A stretch of DNA of 64,000 nucleotides from Sphingobacteriia bacterium RIFOXYC2_FULL_35_18 (GTDB taxonomy: Bacteria > Bacteroidota > Bacteroidia > Chitinophagales > Chitinophagaceae). Below are positions 17,925-26,546 of this stretch, piece after piece. Location: the NCBI GenBank assembly GCA_001829005.1, contig MIAG01000009.1:215534-279533 (forward strand). The letters are read 5' to 3'. The notes under the pieces are model-generated. The model was not told the origin of the DNA, ran no database searches, and saw only the letters and a program-made list of their open reading frames with translations. Position numbers and translations under genes: made by a program. The first letter of the stretch is position 1. Every line of letters starts with the position of its first letter.

Positions 17925-19328
17925 GTGAGTATTTTTTTTAATGATTTAGGTAAGCATCAAAATTCAATTGTTTTTACAACAATTGATGAACAAATTTCTT
18001 ATAATGATTTAGTTTTCGAGATTGAAAAACTGTCAGAAAATTTACTTGCACGTAAGTTAGCTTTTATCATTTGTGAAAATAATATTGAATCTGTACTAGG
18101 TTATCTAACTTTCTTGCGAATTGGGATTGTTCCTTTATTAGTTAGTAAATCAATTGATAGAGAACTTTTGAATGATTTGATAACGAATTATAAACCCAAC
18201 TATATATGGGCTAATAAAGATTATACTTTGTCCAATGATTGGAAGATAACTCATTCTAATAGAACATTTCAATTACAAGAAAGTATCAGCCCTTTTAATC
18301 ATGAATTTCATCCTAGTTTAGCACTTTTATTAATGACTTCTGGCAGTACCGGAAGTCCAGTTTTAGTAAGGCTTTCATATCAGAATCTAATACAAAATAC
18401 AATTTCAATTTCTGATTCTTTAGGAATCTCAAAAGAAGATAAGCCTATTACTACACTTCCAATGAATTATACTTTTGGGTTATCAATAATCAATAGTCAT
18501 TTATTAAATGGATGTGAAATAATTTTAACGGAGTTAAGTATCCTATCTAAAGATTTTTGGGATTTATTCAAAAGCCGAAAACCAACAACTTTTGGAGGTG
18601 TTCCTTACACATACCAAATGTTGAAAAGAATAGGTTTTGAGAAAATGGATTTGCCTTTTCTCAAGAAGTTGACTCAAGCTGGAGGAAAGCTAGATCATAA
18701 TATGTCAAAATATTTTGCAGAACTTTGTTTATTAAAAGGCATCAAATTTTTTGTGATGTATGGTCAAACGGAAGCAACTGCGAGAATGTCTTGTTTACCT
18801 GCTGAAGATGCAGTAAAGAAAGCTGGAAGTATAGGAATTCCAATCCCTAATGGAAGTTTCTATTTGGTGGATGATAATTTAGATGTTATTAATGAAGCCG
18901 ATAAAGAAGGTGAACTTTATTATAAGGGACCTAATGTATCTATGGGTTACGCCTATAATGTGAATGATTTAATTCTTGGCGACGAAAACAATGGAGTACT
19001 TGCAACAGGGGATCTTGCAAAAAAGGATAATGAAGGATATTATTATATTGTTGGTAGAAAAAAGAGGTTTTTAAAAATCTTTGGCAATAGAATTAGTTTG
19101 GATGAAATTGAAAACATTACTTTAAAAAATGGGTATAGTTGCGTTTGTACTGGTGTAGATGATAAACTTTATGTTTTTACTGAAAACGAGCAAGACGTTT
19201 TAGAATTAAAAAACCTTATTTCTGCTAAAATAAGTATTCATCATTCTGCAATTATTGTAAAGCATATATCAAAAATTCCAAGAAATGATTCAGGTAAAAT
19301 TTTGTATTCAGAACTTCAAGTAAAATAA
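17925..19328 (+). CDS. AMP-dependent acyl ligase (acyl-ACP synthetase type)
   Basis: ANL-superfamily adenylating enzyme of 467 residues. The P-loop is LLLMTSGSTGSPVLVR (about 135-149). Later motifs are LPMNYTFGLS, MYGQTEATARMS, the aspartate motif ATGDLAKKDNEGYYYIVGRKKRFLKIFG and the C-terminal lysine loop RNDSGKILYSEL. It activates a carboxylic acid as acyl-AMP and passes it to a thiol, probably the ACP just upstream. Shorter than CoA ligases (about 540), as expected for ACP-loading forms. GTG start at 17925. Confidence 0.88.
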   Translation: MSIFFNDLGKHQNSIVFTTIDEQISYNDLVFEIEKLSENLLARKLAFIICENNIESVLGYLTFLRIGIVPLLVSKSIDRELLNDLITNYKPNYIWANKDYTLSNDWKITHSNRTFQLQESISPFNHEFHPSLALLLMTSGSTGSPVLVRLSYQNLIQNTISISDSLGISKEDKPITTLPMNYTFGLSIINSHLLNGCEIILTELSILSKDFWDLFKSRKPTTFGGVPYTYQMLKRIGFEKMDLPFLKKLTQAGGKLDHNMSKYFAELCLLKGIKFFVMYGQTEATARMSCLPAEDAVKKAGSIGIPIPNGSFYLVDDNLDVINEADKEGELYYKGPNVSMGYAYNVNDLILGDENNGVLATGDLAKKDNEGYYYIVGRKKRFLKIFGNRISLDEIENITLKNGYSCVCTGVDDKLYVFTENEQDVLELKNLISAKISIHHSAIIVKHISKIPRNDSGKILYSELQVK

Positions 19329-19329
19329 C

Positions 19330-20406
19330 ATGACTTTAATTGAAGACTTAAATAATTATGGCCCCTATTCATTGGATTCTGTAGAAAAGAATCAAATTTT
19401 AGGTAAATTTTTGTATGAAATCGAGGAATTACATCTCTCAAAATGCAATGATTATAGAAATATTACAAAGGATTGGCCTTTTAAAAGTTCAAATGAAAAC
19501 TCAATTGAAAATCTCCCTTTCATTCCCGTTAGATTATTTAAGGAACTTGAACTTCTCAGCGTTGATAAATCGGAAGTTAAGAAAACTATGATGTCATCTG
19601 GAACATCAGGTCAAACTCCCTCAAAAATATTTTTAGATGGTTATACTGCAGCTAATCAAACAAAAGTATTAAGTAAAATATTAACGAGTTATATCGGTAA
19701 GAAACGCCTGCCGATGTTGATAATCGACTCAAGTAGTGTATTAAAAGATAGGAATAGCTTTTCAGCTCGTGGGGCAGGTATACTTGGATTTTCAATGTAC
19801 GGATTTGATGTTCAGTATGTTTTAGATGAAGATTTTAATTTAAATATTGAATTAATTCAAAATTTCCTTAAGAAGCATAATGGAGAAAGTATACTTCTTT
19901 TTGGTTTTACTTATATTGTTTGGGAGTATTTTAATAATGCGCTTAAAAAGGGTAATACAAAATTAAATATTGAGAATGGAATTCTGATTCACGGTGGTGG
20001 ATGGAAAAAAATGCAGGATAGTGCAGTAGATACCATTACTTTTAGAAAATCATTATTTGAAAATACAGGGATACAAAAAGTTTACAACTATTATGGTTTA
20101 GTTGAACAAACTGGTTCTATATTTATGGAATGCGAAGAAGGATATTTACATTCTTCAATTTATTCTGATATTATCATAAGAAATCATCAAGATTACTCAG
20201 TCGCTTCAATCGGAAAAGAAGGGTTGGTTCAATTAGTATCTTGTTTGCCAACTAGTTATCCTGGGCATTCAATTTTAACAGAAGATCTCGGAACTATTAT
20301 TGGAATTGACGACTGTAATTGCGGCAGAAAAGGCAAATATTTTACAATTAGTGGAAGAATTAAAGATGCAGAAGTGAGAGGATGTAGTGATACAATACAA
20401 AAATAA
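19330..20406 (+). CDS. LuxE-family acyl-protein synthetase
   Basis: 358 residues of the LuxE fold, an ANL-related domain. The AMP-binding loop MMSSGTSGQTPSKIF lies at about 87-101. NLPFIPVRLFKELEL precedes it as in LuxE, and a cysteine-containing segment occurs late (DDCNCGRKGKYF). In the lux system LuxE activates a fatty acid and hands it to the LuxC reductase. The LuxC-like gene follows after 5 bases. It starts one base after the AMP ligase stop. No luciferase subunits are present, so light emission is not implied. Confidence 0.85.
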   Translation: MTLIEDLNNYGPYSLDSVEKNQILGKFLYEIEELHLSKCNDYRNITKDWPFKSSNENSIENLPFIPVRLFKELELLSVDKSEVKKTMMSSGTSGQTPSKIFLDGYTAANQTKVLSKILTSYIGKKRLPMLIIDSSSVLKDRNSFSARGAGILGFSMYGFDVQYVLDEDFNLNIELIQNFLKKHNGESILLFGFTYIVWEYFNNALKKGNTKLNIENGILIHGGGWKKMQDSAVDTITFRKSLFENTGIQKVYNYYGLVEQTGSIFMECEEGYLHSSIYSDIIIRNHQDYSVASIGKEGLVQLVSCLPTSYPGHSILTEDLGTIIGIDDCNCGRKGKYFTISGRIKDAEVRGCSDTIQK

Positions 20407-20411
20407 ATCTA

Positions 20412-21638
20412 GTGAATAATAATAATATTTCTTTACCCTCAAAACATCAGGTTGAATACTTGGTTGGCGACCCCGCATTTTTTAATTCAAAAATTGTTTT
20501 AGCGCCATTTAATGAAACTGTAATTGAATTTTTAAGTGAACTTTCTCGTAAGATATTAAGCAACTCTAATGCAAAACGATACCCAGATGTAATTACTTTC
20601 GGATATTGGTGTAGAAGTGCCAATCTTAAAAAGATGCTTAGTAATTACCCGTTACTTAATAATAGGAAAGGAGTGGGTATTGTATTTCATATAGCACCCT
20701 CTAATGTACCTGTTAATTTTGCATTTTCTTATGTATTTTCTTTACTAAGTGGAAATATTAGTATTGTTCGAGTGCCTACCAAACCTTTTGAACAAGTAAG
20801 CATAATTTCTACAATAATAGATGATATTTTAAAAGATTCGAGGTTTGATATTATTAGATGCAACACCTATTTTATAAGATATCAACAAAACGATTCAATA
20901 ACTGAAATTCTTTCTTCTATTTCTAATGCAAGAATAATATGGGGGTCAGATGAAACAGTTAATAAAATAAAGTCAATTAAAACTGCCTCTAAGACAATTG
21001 ATATTCCTTTTTCAGAACGCTATTCATTTGCAATTTTTGGAGCCGATGCTATTTTAGCGGCCGATGAACTTCAATTGAAAAGACTCATTGATGGATTCTT
21101 CAATGATACGTATTTGATGGATCAAAATGCATGTTCCTCTCCTCAATTAATATTATGGTATAGTAACGATAAAGAAATTATAAACTCTGCTAAGCAAAAA
21201 TTCTGGAATGCTTTACTTAAAAAGGTCAATAATGAATATGAATTAGCAGCCAAAAGTTCAGTAGATAAACTTACTTTAATGTGTATGGATTTGGTGTCGA
21301 ACAAAGAAGTAGACAAAATAGAAACGAATACTAATTTTATATATAAGGTTGATTTGAAAAAGCTACCTGACTCGATTTTAAGGCTCCAAGGAAAGTACGG
21401 TTATTTTTATCAGTACTCAATTTCTGATATAAATGAAATAGCTGAAATAATGGAAATAAAAATTCAAACCTTAACTTATTTCGGAATCGAAAAGAAAGAC
21501 CTTTTTTCTGTAGTATACAACAGTGGGAATTTGGGTATTGATAGAATTGTTCCAGTTGGAAGTGCATTAGATATTGGAATTATATGGGATGGATTTGATA
21601 TGATTTATACGCTATCAAGAATTATTGATTTGAAATAA
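20412..21638 (+). CDS. LuxC-family acyl reductase (acyl thioester to aldehyde)
   Basis: 408 residues of the acyl-CoA reductase (LuxC) family, an aldehyde-dehydrogenase fold. The catalytic nucleophile is Cys241 in the diagnostic MDQNACSSPQ block. The cofactor-binding region includes IVFHIAPSNVPVNFAFS (about 90-106). It reduces an activated acyl group with NADPH to an aldehyde. GTG start, 5 bases after the LuxE-like gene. Together with ACP, ligase and LuxE it forms a complete acid-to-aldehyde route within a polysaccharide operon. Confidence 0.87.
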   Translation: MNNNNISLPSKHQVEYLVGDPAFFNSKIVLAPFNETVIEFLSELSRKILSNSNAKRYPDVITFGYWCRSANLKKMLSNYPLLNNRKGVGIVFHIAPSNVPVNFAFSYVFSLLSGNISIVRVPTKPFEQVSIISTIIDDILKDSRFDIIRCNTYFIRYQQNDSITEILSSISNARIIWGSDETVNKIKSIKTASKTIDIPFSERYSFAIFGADAILAADELQLKRLIDGFFNDTYLMDQNACSSPQLILWYSNDKEIINSAKQKFWNALLKKVNNEYELAAKSSVDKLTLMCMDLVSNKEVDKIETNTNFIYKVDLKKLPDSILRLQGKYGYFYQYSISDINEIAEIMEIKIQTLTYFGIEKKDLFSVVYNSGNLGIDRIVPVGSALDIGIIWDGFDMIYTLSRIIDLK

Positions 21639-21663
21639 AAATATAAACAAAAACTAAATTATT

Positions 21664-22128
21664 ATGGAAGGTTTTAGCTTAAATTCTATCGAGTTACAAG
21701 AGTATCAACCTAATAGATACCCATTTTTAATGATAGATCATGTAAAGTTAGTCATACCAGGTGTTAGTGCTTGTGGTCATAAGAATTTAACACTAAATGA
21801 ATGGTATTTTCCAAAACACTTTCCAGGAGCACCAAATATGCCTGGGGCCCTTCAATTAGAAGCCATGGCACAAATGCTTACTGTAGCTATAACAACTCTT
21901 CCTGGTCTAAAGGGAAAAGTAACTCATGCTCTTCAACATACTGTTCGATTTAGAAAAGAAGTTTTACCTGGGCAAACACTAATAATAGAAACTACTGTTC
22001 TATCATGGAATCGCGGTATTTGCAAGGGCAAAGGTATTGGATACACTGATGGTGAAATTGCGTGTGAAGCAGATATGTTGATTACAATTCCTGACATTCT
22101 TGATCAATATTTGCCGAAAAAGAAGTAA
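21664..22128 (+). CDS. FabZ-like 3-hydroxyacyl-ACP dehydratase
   Basis: A single hot-dog domain of 154 residues. The active-site histidine and the helix glutamate are both visible in KHFPGAPNMPGALQLEAMAQ (about 44-63), matching the FabZ pattern. The N-terminal PNRYPFLMIDHV is also characteristic. It removes water from a 3-hydroxyacyl-ACP, or acts on a related thioester. With KASIII and the FabG-like SDR it completes a condensation, reduction and dehydration set. It is set off by 25 bases from the LuxC gene. Confidence 0.88.
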   Translation: MEGFSLNSIELQEYQPNRYPFLMIDHVKLVIPGVSACGHKNLTLNEWYFPKHFPGAPNMPGALQLEAMAQMLTVAITTLPGLKGKVTHALQHTVRFRKEVLPGQTLIIETTVLSWNRGICKGKGIGYTDGEIACEADMLITIPDILDQYLPKKK

Positions 22129-22149
22129 ATGTTTAATTAAATATTAATT

Positions 22150-23745
22150 GTGAAAATTAAAGACCCAGATGTACTTATTATTGGAGCTGGAGCGTCGGGT
22201 GCTGCTGCAGCTTGGAGTTTAAGTCAAACATCATTAAAAATAGTTTGTTTAGAACAGGGTGGATTTATGAATCCAGAAGAATATCCTAGTACTAAGATAG
22301 AGTGGGAATCATTGAAGTATAATGAATTTAATGTGAGCCCAAACATTAGAAATTTGCCATCTGATTATCCAATTAATGATACTAGTTCCCCAATTGCTAT
22401 TGCTAATTATAACGCTGTTGGTGGATCTACCATCTTATACTCTGGTCATTTTCCGAGATTTCATCCTTCAGATTTTAGAGTTAAAGAATTAGACCATGTT
22501 GCAGATAATTGGCCTTTAAATTATTATGATTTAGAGCCTTTTTATAATTTAAATGATAAGATGATGGGTGTTTCAGGTTTAACTGGTGATCCTGCATATC
22601 CTCTCATCGAAGGAATGTTTGCTCCTATACCTTTAGGCGCAATGGGAGAAGTAATTGGTAAAGGATTTAATAAGTTAGGTTGGCATTGGTGGCCATCTTA
22701 TAGTGCAATAATCACTCAGGAGTACATGCATAGAGGTAAGTGTATTAATCTAGGGCCATGTAATATGGGTTGTCCTCAAGGAGCTAAATCAAGCACTGAT
22801 GTTACATATTGGCCCATAGCTTTAAAAAATGGGGTAGAATTACGAACACATTGTAGAGTTAGAGAAGTAACTGTTGATAAAAATGGGAAATTGACTGGTG
22901 CCATCTATTATGATAAAGATGGTGTTGAGAATTTTCAAAGTGCTAAAATCGTTATAATTGCGTGTAATGGAGTAGGAACCCCACGATTACTTTTAAATTC
23001 TACAAGTAAATGTTTTCCAACAGGCTTAGCAAACAATAGTGGATTGGTTGGGAAAAATTTAATGTTACATCCACTAGGTTATGTAGAGGGTATATTTGAA
23101 GAGGATTTAAATTCAAATTTAGGACCCCATGGATGTTGTTTGCAAAGTCAAGAGTTTTATGAAACTGATCTTAGTAGAGGGTTTGTGCGCGGCTATACAA
23201 TGCAAATTCTGCGTGGACCAGGTCCAGTTGAAACAACACTTTCCGGTGTTGGTCGAAGAGAAATACCTTTAGGTATGGATCATCATAAAGCAGTAAAAAA
23301 TACACTAGGAAAGGCCATTGGAATGGGAATTATTGTTGAAGATTTGCCAGAATTGCACAATACAGTAACATTAGATCCAAACATTAAAGACTCAAATGGG
23401 ATTCCTGCACCGAAAATAAATTATCAACTGAGTGAGAATAGTAAAAAAATGCTTGCTCATGGTTTAGAAAAAGGTAAAGAAGTCATGAATGCTGCAGGAT
23501 CAAAAAAAACTATGAGTTTTGGCCCTGTTCGAAATACTGGTTGGCATCTTATGGGTACCGCCAAAATGGGAAATGATAAAGAAAATTCAGTAGTAGATAA
23601 ATATGGGCAATCACATGATGTAAAAGGACTTTATATAGTTGATAGTAGCATATTTGTAACTAGTGGAGGAGTTAATCCTGCTTCAACTTTGCAAGCGCTT
23701 TCTTTATTTATTTGTAATAAAATTAAGGAAGAGAATAATTTATAG
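22150..23745 (+). CDS. GMC-family FAD oxidoreductase
   Basis: 531 residues, glucose-methanol-choline family. The FAD motif is LIIGAGASGAAAAW (about 9-22). A cysteine-rich loop (CINLGPCNMGCPQGAKSS) occurs as in bacterial sorbitol/gluconate-type members. The C-terminal catalytic region is NTGWHLMGTAKMGNDKENSVVD followed by IVDSSIFVTSGGVNPASTLQALSL. It oxidises an alcohol or sugar hydroxyl. No export signal is seen, so it may act in the cytosol. GTG start. The small gene downstream looks like its partner subunit. Confidence 0.88.
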   Translation: MKIKDPDVLIIGAGASGAAAAWSLSQTSLKIVCLEQGGFMNPEEYPSTKIEWESLKYNEFNVSPNIRNLPSDYPINDTSSPIAIANYNAVGGSTILYSGHFPRFHPSDFRVKELDHVADNWPLNYYDLEPFYNLNDKMMGVSGLTGDPAYPLIEGMFAPIPLGAMGEVIGKGFNKLGWHWWPSYSAIITQEYMHRGKCINLGPCNMGCPQGAKSSTDVTYWPIALKNGVELRTHCRVREVTVDKNGKLTGAIYYDKDGVENFQSAKIVIIACNGVGTPRLLLNSTSKCFPTGLANNSGLVGKNLMLHPLGYVEGIFEEDLNSNLGPHGCCLQSQEFYETDLSRGFVRGYTMQILRGPGPVETTLSGVGRREIPLGMDHHKAVKNTLGKAIGMGIIVEDLPELHNTVTLDPNIKDSNGIPAPKINYQLSENSKKMLAHGLEKGKEVMNAAGSKKTMSFGPVRNTGWHLMGTAKMGNDKENSVVDKYGQSHDVKGLYIVDSSIFVTSGGVNPASTLQALSLFICNKIKEENNL

Positions 23746-23766
23746 TTAAATTTTTAATGAAAATAA

Positions 23767-24171
23767 ATGGAAATTTTTTCTGAAGAGGAAATTAGTAAGT
23801 TAAGTCAAATCTTAAACTTAATCTTACCTGAATATAATGAAAACCTACCAAGTGCTAGTTTTATCATAAACAATCTTAACCTAACTAATTCAATCCATAA
23901 GCATTTTGTAGATGCAAGCAAAAACTTATGCAGTAGGGTTGAAAATATCATCATTACTGATCTAATTTTAACTCAAATAAAAAAAAATAATTTTCGTGAG
24001 TTTTCTGTATTTGTAAATTTAGTTTTGATTTTATACTATAGCAATAAAAAAGTTCTAAATAATTTAAATGTGGGGTCAGTTCCTCCATTTCCAGAAGGAA
24101 ATTTTGTTAAAGAGGGTGATTTATATCTTTTAGAACAAGTTTTTCTGAAAGAAAAAATTTATAGAGAATAA
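23767..24171 (+). CDS. small partner of GMC oxidoreductase (gluconate 2-dehydrogenase subunit 3-like)
   Basis: 134 residues, mostly helical and without a signal peptide. It resembles the gluconate 2-dehydrogenase subunit 3 family, which pairs with GMC flavoproteins. Supporting features are an N-terminal LSQILNLILPEYNENLPSA and a C-terminal VPPFPEGNFVKEGDLYLLEQV region. It follows the GMC gene by 21 bases. Assignment rests on weak similarity plus this context. Absence of the Tat leader seen in many relatives suggests a cytosolic complex. Confidence 0.6.
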   Translation: MEIFSEEEISKLSQILNLILPEYNENLPSASFIINNLNLTNSIHKHFVDASKNLCSRVENIIITDLILTQIKKNNFREFSVFVNLVLILYYSNKKVLNNLNVGSVPPFPEGNFVKEGDLYLLEQVFLKEKIYRE

Positions 24172-24173
24172 AC

Positions 24174-24776
24174 ATGAAATCATTTTACTTGAAATTCGGA
24201 AAACGAATATTTGATATATTATTTTCCATTCTTATAATACTTTTATCACTCCCTATTTTGTTGACTTCCATTTTAATTATGATTATATTAAATAAATCTT
24301 TCAAGGTTTTTTATTTTCAAATTAGACCAGGAAAACATGAAAAGCTTTTTAAGGTGGTAAAATTAAAAACAATGAATGACAAGGTCAATCACGATGGTCA
24401 CTTATTACCAGATGAAGAAAGAACTACGATAATTGGTAGATATCTACGAAAATTATCAATTGATGAATTACCGCAACTTTGGAATGTAGTTAAAGGTGAA
24501 ATGTCTTTAATTGGTCCCAGACCATTATTAGTTGAATATTTAACACATTATACAGACGAGCAAAAAAAACGACATAATGTACTGCCTGGAATAACAGGAT
24601 GGGCGCAAATTCACGGGCGAAATAGTATACAATTTAAAGATAGATTTAAATTGGATGTTTGGTATGTAGAAAATCTCTCTTTTTCTTTAGATATGAGCAT
24701 TCTTTTTAAAACTGTCATAAAAATCTTTAAATCAGAAAATGTTTTAATTCAAGATCCAAATAAAATTACAGATTGA
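24174..24776 (+). CDS. PglC-like initiating sugar-phosphate transferase
   Basis: A small monotopic phosphoglycosyl transferase of 200 residues that starts repeat-unit synthesis by moving a sugar-1-phosphate onto undecaprenyl phosphate. It has one N-terminal hydrophobic helix (about 12-40), KVVKLKTMND, the catalytic-region LSIDELPQLWNVVKGEMSLIGPRPLL and PGITGWAQIHGRN. It lacks the N-terminal membrane domain of WcaJ, as in PglC, which uses UDP-bacillosamine. PglE- and PglF-like genes nearby favour a 2,4-diamino-sugar substrate. Confidence 0.88.
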   Translation: MKSFYLKFGKRIFDILFSILIILLSLPILLTSILIMIILNKSFKVFYFQIRPGKHEKLFKVVKLKTMNDKVNHDGHLLPDEERTTIIGRYLRKLSIDELPQLWNVVKGEMSLIGPRPLLVEYLTHYTDEQKKRHNVLPGITGWAQIHGRNSIQFKDRFKLDVWYVENLSFSLDMSILFKTVIKIFKSENVLIQDPNKITD

Positions 24777-24787
24777 TTTTTCAGTAA

Positions 24788-25381
24788 ATGATCAAGCGTT
24801 ACATTTTTAATAAATCTAAATTAAACAGTATAATTTTTATCCATGGATTTTATGCTAATTCAGGATTTTGGTTAAAATATTTTTCGTTATTTAAAGAATT
24901 TAAAATTATTCTTTTTGATATTGATTACAATGAAATACTTGACTTGGGATTAAATAAAAATGATTTAATGAAAAGTCTAAATTTTCAACAAGAATCCAAT
25001 AATGTAGTTGCAATAATATCGCATTCTTTAGGCAGTGTAATCTCTGACATTTGGTTTAGAGATGAAAAATATTATAAATATAACATTTGCCCTATTACTT
25101 TTGCAAAACGTTCAAATCCTATTAAGTTTATTAATTATGTATATGATAAATTAAAACAGGATGTTGAAACAATTGGTAAAAAGATGGATTTAATTGACAA
25201 TTTGCTTTTTGAGTTAAGGAATGATTTTAACTATAGCGGAATCAATTATTTACCTAATAATGATGAATATTTTAATTACACTATTATCACCGAGAGATGT
25301 ATTGAATTTGAAGGGAACCACTTTGATATTGAAAATGCATTAAGTCAGATTCTGAATCAGCTTAATATAGAATTCAATTAA
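24788..25381 (+). CDS. alpha/beta hydrolase, thioesterase-like
   Basis: 197 residues with an alpha/beta-hydrolase outline. An oxyanion-type strand FIHGFYANSGFWLKY lies at about 17-31, and the nucleophile elbow SHSLGSV (Ser at about 80) follows strand VVAII. A late histidine, EGNHFDIE, could complete the triad. The domain is short. In an acyl-carrier context it may release or transfer an acyl chain; a carbohydrate deacylase is an alternative. It begins 11 bases after the sugar transferase gene. Confidence 0.65.
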   Translation: MIKRYIFNKSKLNSIIFIHGFYANSGFWLKYFSLFKEFKIILFDIDYNEILDLGLNKNDLMKSLNFQQESNNVVAIISHSLGSVISDIWFRDEKYYKYNICPITFAKRSNPIKFINYVYDKLKQDVETIGKKMDLIDNLLFELRNDFNYSGINYLPNNDEYFNYTIITERCIEFEGNHFDIENALSQILNQLNIEFN

Positions 25382-25387
25382 GAATAA

Positions 25388-25413
25388 ATTTAAAAGTAAA
25401 ATTTAAAAGTAAA
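25388..25413. repeat. 13-bp tandem duplication before the aminotransferase gene
   Basis: ATTTAAAAGTAAA occurs twice head to tail (25388-25400 and 25401-25413), then a third partial copy (ATTTAA) runs into the ATG at 25419. It fills the 37-base gap and could tune translation or be a slippage product. Confidence 0.6.
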
Positions 25414-25418
25414 ATTTA

Positions 25419-26546
25419 ATGAATAAAAAAATTTGGCTCTCATCGCCGCATATGGGTACGGAAGAATTTTTAAATGTTAAGAATGCATTTGAAACGAATT
25501 GGATAGCTCCATTAGGACCACATGTTGATGGTTTTGAAAAAGATTTAGCAACTTACATAAACGTAGAACATGTTGCTGCATTGAGTTCTGGAACTTCGGC
25601 AATTCATTTAGCACTTAGATTGTTAGGAGTTGGATATGAAGATGAGGTAATATGTCAAAGTTTTACATTTTCAGCTTCAGCAAATCCAATTAATTACCAA
25701 GGAGCAACTCCAGTTTTTATTGACTCAGAAAAAGAAACATGGAATATGTCTCCTGAATTTTTAAGAGAAGCAATTATCGATAGAATTGCAAATGGTAAAA
25801 AACCTAAAGCTATAATTGTAGTTCATTTGTATGGAATGCCAGCAAAAATGGCTGAAATTGTTAAAATAGCTGATGAATTTCAAATCCCTATAATTGAGGA
25901 CGCTGCTGAAGCATTAGGATCTTTTTATCAAAATAAAGCCTGTGGTTCATTTGGAAAGTTTGGCATCTTATCATTTAATGGTAACAAAATAATCACAACA
26001 TCAGGTGGTGGTGCATTATGTTCTAACGATAAATTATTAATTGATAAGTCAAGATTTCTAGCTACTCAAGCAAGAGATCAAGCACCACATTACCAGCATT
26101 CAGAAATAGGATTTAATTATAGAATGAGTAATGTTCTTGCAGCAATAGGAAGGGGCCAAATGAAAGTATTAAAAGATCGAATATTAAAAAGAAGAGAAAA
26201 CTACCAATTTTATTTTAATCAGTTAAGTTCAATTGAAGGTATTAAATTTCTTGAAGAACCAAAAGAAAGTTTAAGCAATCGATGGTTAACTACAATTTTG
26301 GTAGACCCCAAAAAAACTAATGGTTGTGATAGAGAAAAAATCAGAACTCAACTAGAAAAAGTAAATATCGAAACTAGACCTTTGTGGAAACCAATGCATC
26401 TTCAGCCTATTTTCAAAGATTTTCCATATTATGGTTCAGATGTCAGTGAACAATTATTTGATATTGGTTTGTGTCTTCCTTCAGGCTCTAATTTAGTATT
26501 TGAGGACTTAGATTTTGTTGTTAATTCTATAAAAAATCTTTTCTGA
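25419..26546 (+). CDS. DegT/DnrJ/EryC1/StrS aminotransferase, PglE-like
   Basis: A PLP enzyme of 375 residues that aminates the 4-keto group of a UDP-4-keto-6-deoxy sugar using glutamate. Motifs: SSGTSAIHLAL (phosphate pocket), VVHLYGMPAKM, IEDAAEALGS (PLP ring aspartate) and the Schiff-base lysine in SFNGNKIITTSGGGAL (about 187-202). The early block WIAPLGPHVDGFE is typical of the PglE/WecE branch. With the PglF-like gene at 28404 it would give UDP-4-amino-4,6-dideoxy-GlcNAc (UDP-Qui2NAc4N). Confidence 0.9.
   Translation: MNKKIWLSSPHMGTEEFLNVKNAFETNWIAPLGPHVDGFEKDLATYINVEHVAALSSGTSAIHLALRLLGVGYEDEVICQSFTFSASANPINYQGATPVFIDSEKETWNMSPEFLREAIIDRIANGKKPKAIIVVHLYGMPAKMAEIVKIADEFQIPIIEDAAEALGSFYQNKACGSFGKFGILSFNGNKIITTSGGGALCSNDKLLIDKSRFLATQARDQAPHYQHSEIGFNYRMSNVLAAIGRGQMKVLKDRILKRRENYQFYFNQLSSIEGIKFLEEPKESLSNRWLTTILVDPKKTNGCDREKIRTQLEKVNIETRPLWKPMHLQPIFKDFPYYGSDVSEQLFDIGLCLPSGSNLVFEDLDFVVNSIKNLF

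Noticed and set aside
19330..21638. Bioluminescence operon
   Set aside because: Only LuxE- and LuxC-like genes are present; no luciferase subunits or LuxD-type gene were seen.
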